A DNA stretch of 64,000 bases from NCBI GenBank assembly GCA_025642075.2, contig JAODUO010001672.1, positions 28,562 through 92,561 of the forward strand, given 5' to 3'. Below are positions 11,001 through 22,092 of this stretch, piece by piece. The position numbers were made by a program, and so were the translations under genes. The notes under the pieces are model-generated. The model was given only the letters and a program-made list of their open reading frames with translations, searched no databases and had not been told where the DNA came from. The DNA comes from Ridgeia piscesae. Lineage: Eukaryota; Annelida; Polychaeta; Sabellida; Siboglinidae. Each line of letters starts with the position of its first letter. Position 1 is the stretch's first letter.

Positions 11001-14000
11001 TCGTACCAAATGTTTGTCCAGTGTCAAGTTTAGGACAGTCTACTCACCACGCCACCTGACGAGCAGTGAAAATACAGTTCCCGATGAAGACCACCGATGG
11101 TGGCCAAAATATCGATGTTATTAAAAAAATTATTAGTTGTGAAATAAGAATTTATTTTTAAATATTTTATTCTTCCAACTTGATGAATATTTTCATGAAT
11201 ATTCCTGTACATGTTCTCTAAACATGATATTTACCTGACTGCACAGGCCATGGAGACCCCCAGCAGAGTGAGCCACGTCCACCATTGCACTGAGAACGGA
11301 CACCTGTAAGATGATGAATGTGAAGGATGTATTAGATTCACCTACACTGAACAGCGTGCTTATCTCATGTTTCCCTGCCAATTTGTTTGTTACAGTATAA
11401 CAGATAACACAAAGACTAAAAGTACACAATTCATGATAAAAATCTAACTTAGGGCATAACTCTCTAACCTAACAAATCGGTAACATTTAGTATTATTTAT
11501 TTATCTTACTTATTAAAATAACTGCTAAAAATGTTAAGGTGTTAGTCATTTATTTTATTTTTTGTAAACAAACCTGACCCAGTTAACTTACAAATGTGTG
11601 AGGCAACTGCGTGCAGTCCTTGTGATGTAAATGTGTAAAGGTAAGCATGGTTGCTAAGATGAAGCTTTATGGAGGTCACATGTCACTTTCTAGTGTCTAT
11701 TTTGCTAGATGATGACATCTGTGTAGGCGTGTGTCCTTTTTCAACAAACTATAATAATGGACTGTCAGAACTGGCATCCGTTTTTGTTATGGCTTGACAG
11801 ACGTGTTGCTAGGCAACAGGTCATGTGATAGATATGTAAATCAGCCTGAATCGTGCCACTATCTACAATGGAATCGTTCTACAATCTAAAATCAAGTGTT
11901 GTCTTACATTGTGTATGCACTGACCTTTGGTTTAACTTGGTGAACTTGACAAGGCATAGAACAGAGAGAACTATGAAGAAGATGAGGAACGATTCCATCA
12001 ACATGAAGCGAGCCTGGGTGATCAAGGCATTCTCTGGAAGTAGGTTGGTCAGGTCAAAGGTCATGGCAAAGAACAACAAAACAAACATCTGTGAATTGAT
12101 TGTATCTTCAACATATTATTCAATAGTTTAGTTCCAGTACAAAACTTATAATATGTAAATAATAAGATGGAACAAATTAATAAACAGCTGTGTGACAGAA
12201 CTGGGAAAATGGAGGTGTAATACTTTCTATGATTCACCCTTGAATCAAACTCTTTGATTCCGTTTTTAATTTGTCTACCAAAAATAAATAGAACAAATTA
12301 ACTGGTGACTGTGCTAAACCTTACACTGTGAACATTATTTTTAAAAGAATCCCGAGTGATCTGTTTTCTCTCCACCGCCTGCCTTCATCTGTCTGATTAG
12401 TGGTGATTTGCAACTGCCACCAGCTGTCTTTGGCTTACCCAGCCCTGGTTTCATAAACTGTACTTAAATTACATGGATAACTGCAAGCTGTATATCAATT
12501 TTAATTGTATTTGCTATATATATTACGGGTATTTTGTATGGCTTTTCGCTAGAAGTTTTCTTATTAGCATCATCATCAATTTACAACTATAGTTTCTCAA
12601 CTATTTTGACGTGATGTCACCTGTAATAATAAATACCTACCAAATATAACGAGGCAACCAGCAAGAACAGCTGTCCACCTGGTGAGGTGTAACTCAACTA
12701 CGAGCTGGTAGACGACAGGGACAAGAAGAGAGCCAAACAGTGCTGGTATCACACGCATGCAGAACACTGGCACATCTGGTGAGTAATCTGGCGACACAAG
12801 AACAATACAAAACTCAATTTCTAGTGAATTTTTTAAACAAATTTACATTTCAATTTTTTATGACATTAAGTATACAAAAAGTATAGTTTTCAGTAATTGT
12901 TTGTGTTTAAATTCCTATAAGATGAAATATTTTCTAATGCAATTTTCTTAATGTAACAAGCCTAATAACATTTTATATTTCACTGGTTAATATTTCAAAT
13001 ATTGAACAATATGTTTCAACATGTTACAATTACTTACTGGGTAAGAGCAATTTCAATTGTTGAGTAGCCCATATTAAAAGTCAATAAATTAGTCCAATCA
13101 AAACCAGATACATGTACACCAAATGTTTTCCTCTTGACTTTTATGTTTGGGTTTTGAATATTGGTGTTTTAAAATATTTCTGAAATGTCTGAAGACAAGA
13201 CATGTATGTTCCCCACTTCACCTGCACCGATGTGTTTAAAGTTGTAGTTGCCATCAAAGCCACAGACACAGGCTCCCAGCATCAGGAACAGCTTGCCGAG
13301 TGGTGGATGCTGATCGTAGAAGAATTTCCGTTGTTGGTACATTGCCATGAAGCGACCATAATGCAACTCATCAAATCTGTGCATGAAGACATTTATCCAT
13401 GTGAATGGTTAATGATAACTAATACAGATGACAAATTCACAAAACATGTGCTGTAAATATCATCTTTAATACAAACAAATAGCAGAGACAACTCGAACAA
13501 CAAGATAAATTAAAGGTGGTTTTCATTTGAATACACTGTATTAGTTTAGGTTTTAATTGTCATTTAGATTTTGAAGCTGGCATTCTTAAAGCAAATGAAA
13601 TATATTCATGGACAATCATTGTAACATAATTATAAAATAGTTGTATAACACAATAATAAATGTCCAACTACAAATTCAGTGACATTACCTACGTTGTACT
13701 AGACCGTATAATCTTGACACATGTCTGTCTGTTCAGAGAATTAGTTAGAAAACTGATAGTAAACGTTTGATTGATTTGACTACCACAGCATTCCTCCAAG
13801 ACTTGTCCCTATAATTTCTCATACAGATATATGCCACTGTTTTAAATTTCTCATACAAACATTTAGCCGACCTGTAATTGCTGCACAAAAAGTGTCCAAA
13901 ATGTTCTTATAATTCCATTACTCTTGAGCAGTCATTCATTAACTGTGAAAAACTATGATTTGGGGTAACTCAGAAAAAGACAATGAATGTTGGCACTTAC

Positions 14001-14618
14001 ACCACTTGACGAGGATGGTCTAACCGCCACATTCGGGTTGCCATAGCAACCAGAAATAGTAGCCATTGCATCAGGTCAAGTTTAACATTAAAAGTGAAGG
14101 GCTGTGACGTGTTTGGTCCGACTGTCTCTGTCCATCTGTGGGGTACCGACACATTTTCAACCTATAACACAGGGTGTGGTCATGTGATATGACCATGTGA
14201 CAGGTGAGACAACTACCCCGGGTAACACAAATTATGACTCTGATGATGCAATTGTGAACTACTTATATTATCAAGATAATTAGTTTTGCAACTTGTCGTC
14301 CATTATAAATAAGTAAACTGTTGTGCTACAATTACAAATAACCAATATTATTAAAGACATACAGAAACCATTCTATGTAGCATATTGCAACAATTCCTAC
14401 ACTCCAGGCCGACCTAGTGATGGGTAATGGTGACAGAAACTATTCAAAATAACCAGCAAAATAGGAATGCAAATTGGTACAGGGACTCTGAATTAAATTG
14501 CATTATTCTATGTACATAAATCATTGAACGTAACTAAATGTTTTCTAACCTTGTGTCTTGATGATGACATGTCTTTCCTTGCTTCTTTCTCTGATGTCTC
14601 CACTGACTCTTCTGCCAT
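4959..14618 (-). CDS. POMT1: Protein O-mannosyltransferase 1 gene (ten 5' coding exons; 3' part beyond window)
   Basis: POMT1 (Drosophila rotated abdomen) is a multi-pass ER enzyme. With POMT2 it transfers mannose from dolichyl-phosphate-mannose to Ser/Thr of proteins such as dystroglycan. Ten minus-strand exons splice in consistent frame: 14618-14550, 14161-14001, 13376-13222, 12787-12641, 12033-11925, 11303-11235, 7723-7630, 6815-6660, 6333-6110 and 5051-4959. Together they make 1277 nt, or 425 codons plus 2 nt. Visible landmarks are a first membrane segment at about residues 50-68; the catalytic-loop FDELHYGRF (D79, E80, equivalent to the essential yeast Pmt1 Asp-Glu pair); [45 protein letters not shown]; and the start of the MIR region from about residue 321 ([20 protein letters not shown]). 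The family is about 750 residues, so the rest of the MIR domains and the C-terminal membrane part lie to the left. POMT1 fits better than POMT2 at [18 protein letters not shown] and in the MIR start. No break was found in these exons. Confidence 0.95.
5616..5955 (-). mobile_element. RTE-type LINE 3' fragment with inverted 5' segment
   Basis: On the minus strand, 5860-5616 reads DMIEQVRRT, then [37 protein letters not shown] and [26 protein letters not shown]. It ends in stop codons and an ATG/TGA simple tail, which is the C-terminus of RTE-like reverse transcriptases. Immediately beyond, 5865-5955 on the plus strand reads [31 protein letters not shown], which lies upstream in the same protein. 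The two pieces sit 5' end to 5' end in opposite orientation, the structure produced by twin priming. A ~20-base internal deletion and stops make it dead. Confidence 0.85.
6110..6333 (-). CDS. POMT1: POMT1 coding exon 9 (start of MIR region)
   Basis: Encodes [20 protein letters not shown], then [20 protein letters not shown] and [26 protein letters not shown]. Acceptor atttag|GGT, donor ACAG|gtaaac. These are the first MIR (mannosyltransferase, IP3R, RyR) motif residues. Confidence 0.95.
6660..6815 (-). CDS. POMT1: POMT1 coding exon 8
   Basis: Encodes [20 protein letters not shown], then [20 protein letters not shown] and [12 protein letters not shown]. It is a membrane segment followed by the conserved GPHD-IM-S-FQASLE lumenal motif. 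Acceptor ttccag|ATG, donor CGAG|gtgaat, phase 0 both ends. Confidence 0.95.
7057..7330 (+). mobile_element. SINE family 1 copy, near full length
   Basis: Starts with a tRNA-like pol III A box (GTGGCTCAGGGGTAGAGC). The B box is damaged. The body follows (GTGGATATGTGTATGAGC; GGATGCTTCCCAGAGAAGC; AACAGGTCTGCCAGGGAA) and the tail is GCTATATAAGAACTTGCC. It recurs at 36637-36957 (+) and, in reverse, at 1921, 16765, 47958 and 58110-61012. Inserted in the POMT1 intron between exons 8 and 7. Confidence 0.88.
7470..7621. repeat. (CCAGA)n microsatellite, ~30 units
   Basis: Perfect pentanucleotide on the plus strand; in the POMT1 transcript it reads (GGTCT)n. It ends nine bases from the exon 7 splice donor. 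Pentamer repeats leave all frames open, which explains the long shadow ORFs on both strands. Confidence 0.98.
7630..7723 (-). CDS. POMT1: POMT1 coding exon 7
   Basis: Encodes [20 protein letters not shown], then [11 protein letters not shown]. Acceptor ttgcag|TGT, donor AGAC|gtaagt. The donor is followed within nine bases by a ~150-bp pentanucleotide array. Confidence 0.92.
7775..7837 (+). mobile_element. tRNA-like SINE head remnant
   Basis: GTGCAGTGGCTAGAATATC resembles an A box and GTGGGTTCAAATC a B box, about 30 bases apart. There is no recognisable body after it. It could be a truncated SINE or chance. Confidence 0.35.
8205..8302 (-). repeat. Left inverted arm flanking the 23-bp array
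   Basis: Its reverse complement aligns with 11030-11150: both contain GTTCCCGATGAAGACCAC, a 17-nt hairpin, a stretch of poor match and AGTTGTGAAATAAGAA. The array begins directly after this arm. It is probably one end of a non-autonomous mobile element. Confidence 0.75.
8303..10748. repeat. 23-bp minisatellite with 672-bp higher-order repeat
   Basis: Unit CAGACTGTCCCAAATGAGC-AGAG with AAATGACC, AAACGAGC and AAATGGGC variants, about 106 units. From about 9281 the variant pattern repeats with a 672-bp period: the AAATAACCAGAACAGAC landmark occurs at 9281 and 9953, and a sister landmark at 9723 and 10395. Stop-free frames of up to 800 codons here are by-products of the repeat. It lies in the POMT1 intron between exons 7 and 6. 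Confidence 0.96.
11025..11155 (+). repeat. Right inverted arm flanking the 23-bp array
   Basis: Inverted counterpart of 8205-8302, more diverged. Just inside it, read in reverse, lies AGTAGACTGTCCTAAAC. This resembles the array unit and may be a remnant of the seed from which it was amplified. Confidence 0.72.
11235..11303 (-). CDS. POMT1: POMT1 coding exon 6
   Basis: A 69-nt exon encoding [22 protein letters not shown], equivalent to the SPFS..WW.WL.LTG segment of animal POMT1. Acceptor ttacag|GTG, donor GTCAG|gtaaat. The large 23-bp array lies in the following intron. Confidence 0.92.
11925..12033 (-). CDS. POMT1: POMT1 coding exon 5
   Basis: Encodes [20 protein letters not shown], then [17 protein letters not shown]. 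Acceptor ttccag|AGA. Donor CAAAG|gtcagt was preferred over a downstream gtaaga because only it keeps frame with exon 6. Confidence 0.93.
12641..12787 (-). CDS. POMT1: POMT1 coding exon 4
   Basis: Encodes [20 protein letters not shown], then [20 protein letters not shown] and VLAGCLVIF. Acceptor cgccag|ATT, donor TTTG|gtaggt. The join to exon 5 gives VIF-ENALITQ as in the family. Confidence 0.95.
13222..13376 (-). CDS. POMT1: POMT1 coding exon 3 (catalytic loop)
   Basis: Encodes [20 protein letters not shown], then [20 protein letters not shown] and [11 protein letters not shown]. It contains the acidic DE pair and the HPPLGK motif of the first lumenal loop, both strongly conserved in PMT enzymes. 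Acceptor gcacag|ATT, donor GCAG|gtgaag, phase 1 out. Confidence 0.95.
14001..14161 (-). CDS. POMT1: POMT1 coding exon 2
   Basis: Acceptor ttatag|GTT, donor GT|gtaagt, phase 0 in and phase 2 out. It encodes [16 protein letters not shown], then [20 protein letters not shown] (first membrane segment), then [10 protein letters not shown]. The QPFT-N-D pattern matches the arthropod rotated-abdomen protein just before its first transmembrane helix. Confidence 0.9.
14550..14618 (-). CDS. POMT1: POMT1 coding exon 1 (start codon)
   Basis: Begins ATG at 14618 ([16 protein letters not shown]) and ends AAG|gttaga in phase 0. The 23 residues are hydrophilic and cytosolic, as expected before the first membrane span. 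The stretch upstream is open in frame for a while but offers no in-frame ATG close by, so this start is favoured. Confidence 0.8.
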
Positions 14619-15394
14619 ATTGCTGGATAAGCTGTACGACAAAACATGTTTTTTGTTTACCTTTACCAACAATGTTTCAGTAAAACTGGCACTGACTATT
14701 TATGTGCTTTCGTGTAAGATGAACACATTCGGGCACATTCAGTGAGCTGTAATGTTGTAAATGTTTCAAAAAGTAACAATTTTGAGACTGAAAGTACTTG
14801 TGTGAGGGTGGACCAATGCACCCATGTATGACTGAATACACTAAATAAGAGACCACAACCAGTATGTGTTGATGAAAATCAAGCACTATTCAGGCCGCAA
14901 TATTTACATAACACATGATAATATGCTTGGGATGATTTGGAATATTTGAATTAATACACCAAGGTATCAAATTTTGACCAAAATATAGTCATATTTGTCA
15001 AAATTGATGTTGGCCCACATCCTGCATGAGTGCCTTATATTCTAAAATATAAACATGCAACATTTTGCTTAATTTTCCTAAATTATTAGTACCGTCTGAC
15101 TATAACTAGCCAGGTATTCGTATGCCATGCTATACCTATTGGACCCCACTGGCTATTTTCCTGGAAAATGGAAACTAGCTTGGCCTTGGGCTAGGGAAAA
15201 GGTGAGGAGGAGGCTACTTCTTCTTCCAGTAAAAATGGCAGTAATCTACTACAATGTACCATCAAATATGCCGATTTCGTGGATGGGGTGTGCATGTTAA
15301 AGTGATGAGTAGTGCTGATTAAAAATGAATAATAATGGTGTTGAAATGCTTATAAAAAATGCAAATACATGTTAAAATCAGCGGTTATGATTCT

Positions 15395-15870
15395 ACCTGG
15401 ATTACTGTATTCAGCCCATTTAAACAGAAAGATTTAGATTTATTAGAATCTATACAACGAAGGATGAACAGGATTATTGCTGAATTAAGGCATTTAGACT
15501 ATCCAGGTCGACTAAGAATACTAAAAATAACAACTTTGGAAACAGGAAGGGTGAGAGCCGATTTATTGGAAGTTTTAAAATAATAAATGGGTTGGATAGT
15601 ATTTTTCCTGCCGGTTTCTTTATTATGGAAAATGAGGATGGCAAAACAAGAGGGCACCCTTACAAAATACACAAATTACACTCTAGGCTTGATATACGAA
15701 AGTACTCTTTCACCTCAAAGGATAGTAAACGATTGGAATAGACTTCCTGGAAGTGCTGTTATTTCCGCAAGCGTCAACCAATTTAAGGGTCACATTGACA
15801 AGTCAGCGATTGACTCCCTTCCTCATCAACTCCTCGACTACGTAGTAGAAGAGGATTCAAGATAAATTCT
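15395..15870 (+). pseudogene. Non-LTR retrotransposon RT C-terminal fragment
   Basis: Reads FSPFKQKDLDLLESIQRRMN, then RIIAELRHLDYPGRLRILKI and TTLETGRVRADLLEV. After a frameshift near 15580 come LTKYTNYTLGL and STLSPQRIVNDWNRLPGSAV-ISASVNQFKGHID. This matches the widely distributed LINE tail: K.D...LE.VQRRATR.I, LR.L.Y..RL..L.L.TLE.RR.R.DLIE, RVV..WN.LP..VV....FK..LD. Frameshifted and 5'-truncated; it sits upstream of POMT1 exon 1. Confidence 0.85.
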
Positions 15871-16764
15871 AACGTTTACAATTACAGTTCGGGTCGACAC
15901 ATGTAACTACAACCTATTATCGCCCACAATAGACCAAGAATGCATTTTGGTTATTTGAACCAGTTCTGGTATGACACAATTATTAGCTGTTGATTTGTAT
16001 TGCTATGCATAACACCAAAGAGCTAACCAAACTGATAGAATCGCATGATAAACCTGTGAACATCAGTTTTTGTTTACCTCTTACAGCCAAAGTCGCCACC
16101 TAGCGGATATTCAATATTGTCTGGTTCTTCCATCTGGCGGATTTGCTGGAACCACATCTCCACATCTTCATCAATGACCATCATCATCAGTTAATAATTT
16201 GACAAGGAATGTGCGAGAAAAAAGTATAGTGCAAAGCCTGATTACATTATGAATGAAGTGCATAGAAAAAATCGTTCCCTCTACGTTGCTCCAATTCACT
16301 CATCTGTACGAATCGTCCCAGTACACATGGTGGATATCTACAGTTTTTGTGTAATCATTGTAGCATAGCTGAACCACTTCCACAGAGAATAAACCTCTTT
16401 GACGAATACCAATAACGTGTCCTGATACTGTGTTTACTGTCAGGAGCAGTATGTGACAAAGACGAAAATCCTAAAACATACCAATATCAACAAGATTGTT
16501 GACTTAAAGTGAAACAAAGGAGGCTTGGTCATGTTTTCGCAAGGACACAGAGTCTCCTTTTGAACACGACCTGGACCAAAGAACAGAGGCTTTGACAAGA
16601 ACTACACTTGAGGAGCTGTGGCTTGGCAGGAAGACTTGACTGGAGTTGGTCGAGCTGACTTCAGGTTACGACAAATCTATAGTTGAAGGACATTTCTTGA
16701 TGCCTGAATTACTCTGTGGGCCGGAGCAAAGAGGGTAAACAAGGCAAGGTGAGGCGAGGAAAAG

Positions 16765-16976
16765 TGAAATATCAAGTTTTTATATAGCACAGTATCCAAT
16801 CCGCAGAGCTCAAAGTGCTTTAAACTTTACTCCCTGGCAGGTCTGCCAGGGAGTTCAATTAAACACCAGCTAATGGCTTCTCTGGGAAGCATCAGACATG
16901 ACACAAATATCCACCACTGTCTATAGCCAGGTATTTATTAATACAGCTGAGTGAACTGGTGTAATCTGGAGTGAAA
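16765..16976 (-). mobile_element. SINE family 1 copy, 3' part
   Basis: Reverse-oriented copy with tail TTTTTATATAGCACAGTATC, CTTTACTCCCTGGCAGG, GGCTTCTCTGGGAAGCATC and ATATCCACCACTGTCTATAG. The tRNA head is lost on the right side. Confidence 0.82.
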
Positions 16977-17164
16977 AAACTTGCATAGTGTTTGTGAATG
17001 TGAGTGCTGGATATTTGTGAGTGCTGGATATGTGTGAATGGAATGCTTGTTTTAGGCATTTAGTTGCAGTGTCCCTGAATACTTCCAGGAAAAATTGAAT
17101 GGTGTTTGAAAGAACAAATGTCTACCTGGAGGTGATCAATGTTAAATTACTGTGAGCAGGCCAG

Positions 17165-17685
17165 TGTACAACGCCAACGTTTGCAGTTTCATGGAGTATG
17201 CTTCACTATGCTGGGTGAGCTAGTGCCTCATGCAATTATCCACCACACTTAAACTTATCGACTCCATCCAGAGTCAAGCACTGAGGATCATTAGTTGCAT
17301 GCATGGTGTAAATTAATGAACAACAGACAAGAGTGGGTATAAAAATCCCGACATTACATCATAGACGTCAGTTGCTGCTACAACTGTGCTGTACAAAATG
17401 CACACCCGACTATGTCCACCAGATCTGAAGCTGACCTCAGCCTTATTTGGTGAGACGAGCCACCCGCACCAGTCGGTCTATGCTAAGGCTGGCACTCACT
17501 GGAGCAATCTCAAGATCCTACTCCACTCACAGACCTTTCATCTTCTCTGTGGTCCAGATCTGGAATGGACCTCCAGAGAGTATAGTTGGTGAGATCTATG
17601 ACAATGTTGCTTATACACAGTCGTTCAAGAGCTGTGTGCATCATCATCTTACTTCTACAGAGTGTTTGATGACATTTTTCTAAGC
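17165..17685 (+). pseudogene. Decayed LINE RT tail
   Basis: Fragments in shifting frames: YNANVCSFMEYASLCWV, then LIDSIQSQALRIIS. Further on come VVATTVLYKMHTRLCPPDL and RRATRTSRSMLRLALTGAIS, then HRPFIFSVVQIWNGPPESIV. The pattern RP.LEYAS.VW, then L..IQ..ALR.I, then F..S.I..WN.LP...V is that of a LINE reverse transcriptase C-terminus. Several frameshifts and stops. Confidence 0.7.
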
Positions 17686-20600
17686 TGCTGTGAACTATTG
17701 ACTGGCTCATTATGACTACAGATACATTGCATATATGCCTGTATCTGTGCATGACCTGTTCATGCCTAAAATATGGCTATTGTTCACAAGAGCATTGTAT
17801 AAAAAAGGCCTGGACATTGGGCTCTATATATAGATATGTGCTACTTTACCTGGATTTGTGCATTAATTGTTCACTAGTGAAATACGAATGCTGTAGTAAC
17901 CATCAAGAGTAGATTTTATTCGAATATGTACAAATTGCCATGGCACCGTGAACATGAGATGGTGTCACATTTATAACAGTGTATAGCGATCATTCAACAT
18001 CTACACAACAACATCAATAGGATTACTTAAAATCAATCATACCTTTTTATTTTTAAGGAAACTTTTTATGCATTTGTACGAGATAACTGAAACAAAGTAT
18101 TGTTTTTTTGTAATACTTTACAATGATATAAAGAAATGTGTAAGTTCTGATTAAAAACCTAAATCGGTAACAAGCTTTACGCTAAAGTAGTTAAGTTCTG
18201 CTAATGTTGAATGACCCTACACGTTATCACAGCCAGTTGTCATTTCATAAAAGTCAGTGACATTTCAGCAATCTAACATACTTATAGAAACATGTTTAAG
18301 AAAAGTATATGTGTAACAACCGATATTTCTAGAAGATAATCCATTATTTATACAATCAACTACATCTGGTTATGCCCAGTTCATACATACAACCATTTTT
18401 AACAAACTCATTTTAAAGACTTTTTAACTACTTAACTTTTTAACTTAATCTTCATTCTACATCGCTTGAAGAAAAACAGTTCTTAATAATATATGTGCAA
18501 CAATTGAAAACCTTATAATTCTTAAAACTGATTACTGTTTGACAGCAATGTGCATCATTTCAATTGACTGTTTCAACTGAAATTAGCTTGTAACAGTTTT
18601 AATGTGCTATGTTATGAGATTCTGAAGCACCATCTGAAAAATACTGACATTCATTACAACACAAAAGGCAAGGCAGGTAGCTAACTGATGTTTTGTATAC
18701 TGATGTATTAAATGTTTAATTTTCATCATAGTTCAACAGTGTGCTGACCTCAAGTGTATCCAAGGGACCATTTCAATAGGATACTATGCTCATGAGAATC
18801 ATCTATCATCAAATAATATCTCTTGATCATTTTAGGGACCTTTTACAAAATCCAAAAAATCTATTGCTATATCACCAAGGACATTATTTCACTGGACACT
18901 GCTGAATGTGTCTCAGTGGAGCATCTCCTTATGATAAAAGTTTTCAGAATAAAATATCACAAAACTAAAACTGGACTTTTACACTCATAATAACATCAGT
19001 TATTCTGAAGTTGAATGACATAAGTTCTGTTTGCAGTGATTCAGTGATTTGAGATGGTGTCACACAGGCAGTAAACTAATTAGTTCAAAGTTAGAAGATC
19101 TAGTTCTGACTCTGCAGTCTGCACCACCAATCAGGTGATCTAGTTGTTGATGGAAGCAGATAAACCTTCTGTCCAAACATACAAACAAATGTCAATTTTA
19201 ACATTCCCTCTTCTATTCAATCATTATTTCGCATGCCTCACATCAAATAAATTTTACAAGATGTCTAACCTATGTATGTAATATTCAATACAAAATGCTA
19301 GCTCATTTGGTGTAAGTTATAATTGATTAATTATTAATAAACTATGTCCTTTGCAATGCCTTGATATCCTTGATGTTGTCATGCAATGGTTATTATTAAA
19401 ACAAGTCGAGTGACGACGTCACATATACACATGCAAATAGCACACGTCTTGGTTATTAAATATGACCACCTATATGTATAAGAGAAAAGTTATACACAAA
19501 TTCCTAAGTTGTCTAAATTACGAGTAACTAAAATTAGCATTAGTACATTCATTTTAAGTTATGTTACATTTATCAAACCATTTTCAATTGGCCATCATAA
19601 TCACATATGCTCTGAGATCCTTCATGGTTATATACTCTAAGTGAAATTACTTATAAATAAATATACCCTGTGTGTGAGATCTTTTATTTCCCCTGGCGTG
19701 GACACCAGGCAGAAGAACAATTCTACAACTGGTATGGATGAATCCACACGTGTGTCTGTGGTACTCATGTTTTACTAAACCACTGCATTGCTCACCAGTA
19801 TAACACTGCTCACTTGTACCCCATATCACGAGGCAAACACCCCTAATAACAAGTATCCAGCAACCACAAGGGACACTCCCCTAATCACAAGGCAAACACC
19901 CTCTGGTCACAATGCCAGTTCCTCAATCATAAGACAGGCATCTAGCCATTTATCTTGTTGGCCGCAGTAAATTATGCTTTGGTATTTAATATCAATATTT
20001 TGTGAACTTATGTGATTGTAGACATTTCTGACATGGCAGTGTTCACAGCAGATTATGTCCCCTACACTAACAAAGTTGAACTGATTCAAGCTTTGGCTTG
20101 TAACTTAATTAATTAACATAATAGTTAGCTGCAATATTGGTTAATTTAAGTTAGTGCTTTCTGGTTTTTGCTCTCAACCTTAATGTAGTCAGACACTTCA
20201 GACATTTCAGACACAGCAAACGCACGATTGTGGATAAGAAATTACAATTTTGTTTGATTTATCACAACTATTCTTCCTTAGAACTAAATCATTTTCCCAC
20301 ATTAATTCGCTTATTATAAATGCCATAACTGTGTGCTACTGATCTGGGTAAAATGTCTGTCATGGTTCTAAAATTACAACATCTGTAGTTGCACTATATA
20401 CCATGTGTACATCACAAAACGACAATACCAAAAACACAGTAGCTTGGACAAGCAATGTTGATACAACTACAAAAAGTCACACATCAAAAACCTGGATCAC
20501 ACTTATTGAAAACATTTTGGGAATTAACAAACATAGCCTTTACAATGCAAGTAACACAAACATAAATAATTCTACATTGTAACTTGATCATGCCATTTAT

Positions 20601-21778
20601 AGAAGCCAATATAGACACATTAACAATAACACAGAGTGTAATTCAAAGCAATAAAGAAAACGTCCTGGGCTGGAATGTGGCTGGTATATGTAAGAAATTG
20701 TATAGATAGAAATTAGTCATAAAATCCAGCATATAATAAATTATTAATAACTACATTCCATATACAGTCTACCAACATCTAATGTTGATAAAGCTAATCC
20801 ATAAGTTATGAAAGTACAGTGTGTATTTACGTCTGCTTTTTTAAAGGGTTAGCAAACAGCAACCATGTATGCTTGTAGAAGTATTAACAAAACCTAACCA
20901 TTTACAACTACAGTGTACATTATTTTTGGTGTAAGAAAGTATATCGACAGTATGTAGTGCATGTACTCAGACACCTACAAATACTACATATCCAAAAATG
21001 TACAAAGATTTTAGAGTCCAAATACATAGTCATTACGGTAATAAATTGTTATATCCAAGCCAGTTGGTCACAGAAAAATATTGCTAGTTATCTTCATTAA
21101 ATTATATTATGTGTATTCATGTAAGATGGACTTAACCTACCTAGCAGTTATTATTTTATCATTTACTATTGCATATAGGTTTTCTGGTCATGTGAAAAGT
21201 CATGCATTAAAATGGAAGAGTTCATAACATGTGGAGCGTTGGTCCACGGTGTTTTTGACATTAGGAATATTAAATATACAATGAATGTATGTGTGTAAAA
21301 TAGTTAAATCTTAACAGTCACAACAATTAAAATAAGGGCAAGTGTTCATGTTATTCATATGGAAAAATCTGCATAATTAATTTCTCACATCAATTCCTGA
21401 ATAGCTTGCCCTTCCGACTCATGTCATAGAAATATTTTTTAATGCGACTTCATCTCAGAGTTGTTATTTGCAAGTGTTTTTTGCCATTCATTTGTTTAAA
21501 ATTGGTGATTTAGAATACAAATCTTTCTCACATAAAACTTTCTCACACAAATTCCTTCAGATATTTGTAGCTAACAGCATGTTTTTGTTAGTATGTCTGA
21601 CTTGAGGGGCAGCATGTATCTACTAGACAGGTGGCAACATGCAACATCTTATGCTGATGAAGCCATTTTTGAAATATTTACAACGACAGTAAAGTAGATG
21701 CAGACATTTGTCACAAAATTGTAGCGATAAATAAATCTGACTAGTCATGACAGTGACACACATGGAAGATCACCTGTG
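17686..21778. other. Intergenic, POMT1 5' side to SLCO 3' end
   Basis: AT-rich, no exon, RNA gene or clear repeat recognised. It must hold the SLCO 3' UTR. One possible minus-strand poly(A) signal (AATAAA) reads from about 19683, but it is too far from the stop to be convincing. The POMT1 promoter probably lies in 14.6-16 kb, with no clear core element seen. Confidence 0.4.
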
Positions 21779-22092
21779 TCAACAAACAGTGTTCACTGTC
21801 ATTGTCGAGGCACTGTCCTGTGTCGACACGTTACTTGTCGTGTCTCCAGGACTAGACGAGGCATTGTCGTCAACTGGCACTTTCTTGTCGAGGTCACGTC
21901 GACATGACATGTAGGTGACAGCGAGGAAGACAATGGAGACAAGTTTGATGGCGAGACAGGTGCCAAAGAGGACAAATGGAAGACGTCGAGTGTCATACTC
22001 GAGACATGCTCCATCTCTTTCGCACCCTGGTGACCGCAGGAGACACTGTGAGTCGAAGATGCGCCCGAAGTAGATCGGTGCTGGGATCAACG
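21779..22092 (-). CDS. SLCO4A1-like: SLCO exon 8 (last coding exon)
   Basis: Encodes LIPAPIYFGRIFDSQCLLRS, then CLEYDTRRLPFVLFGTCLAI and KLVSIVFLAVTYMSCRRDLD (last span). The Ser/Thr-rich cytosolic tail is VDDNASSSPGDTTSNVST..., ending MTVNTVC and TGA at 21779. The final four residues (NTVC) weakly resemble a class I PDZ ligand. Confidence 0.95.

Noticed and set aside
11901..11916. Alternative donor gtaaga for POMT1 exon 5
   Set aside because: It would break the reading frame into exon 6; the gtcagt at 11924 keeps both frame and family alignment.
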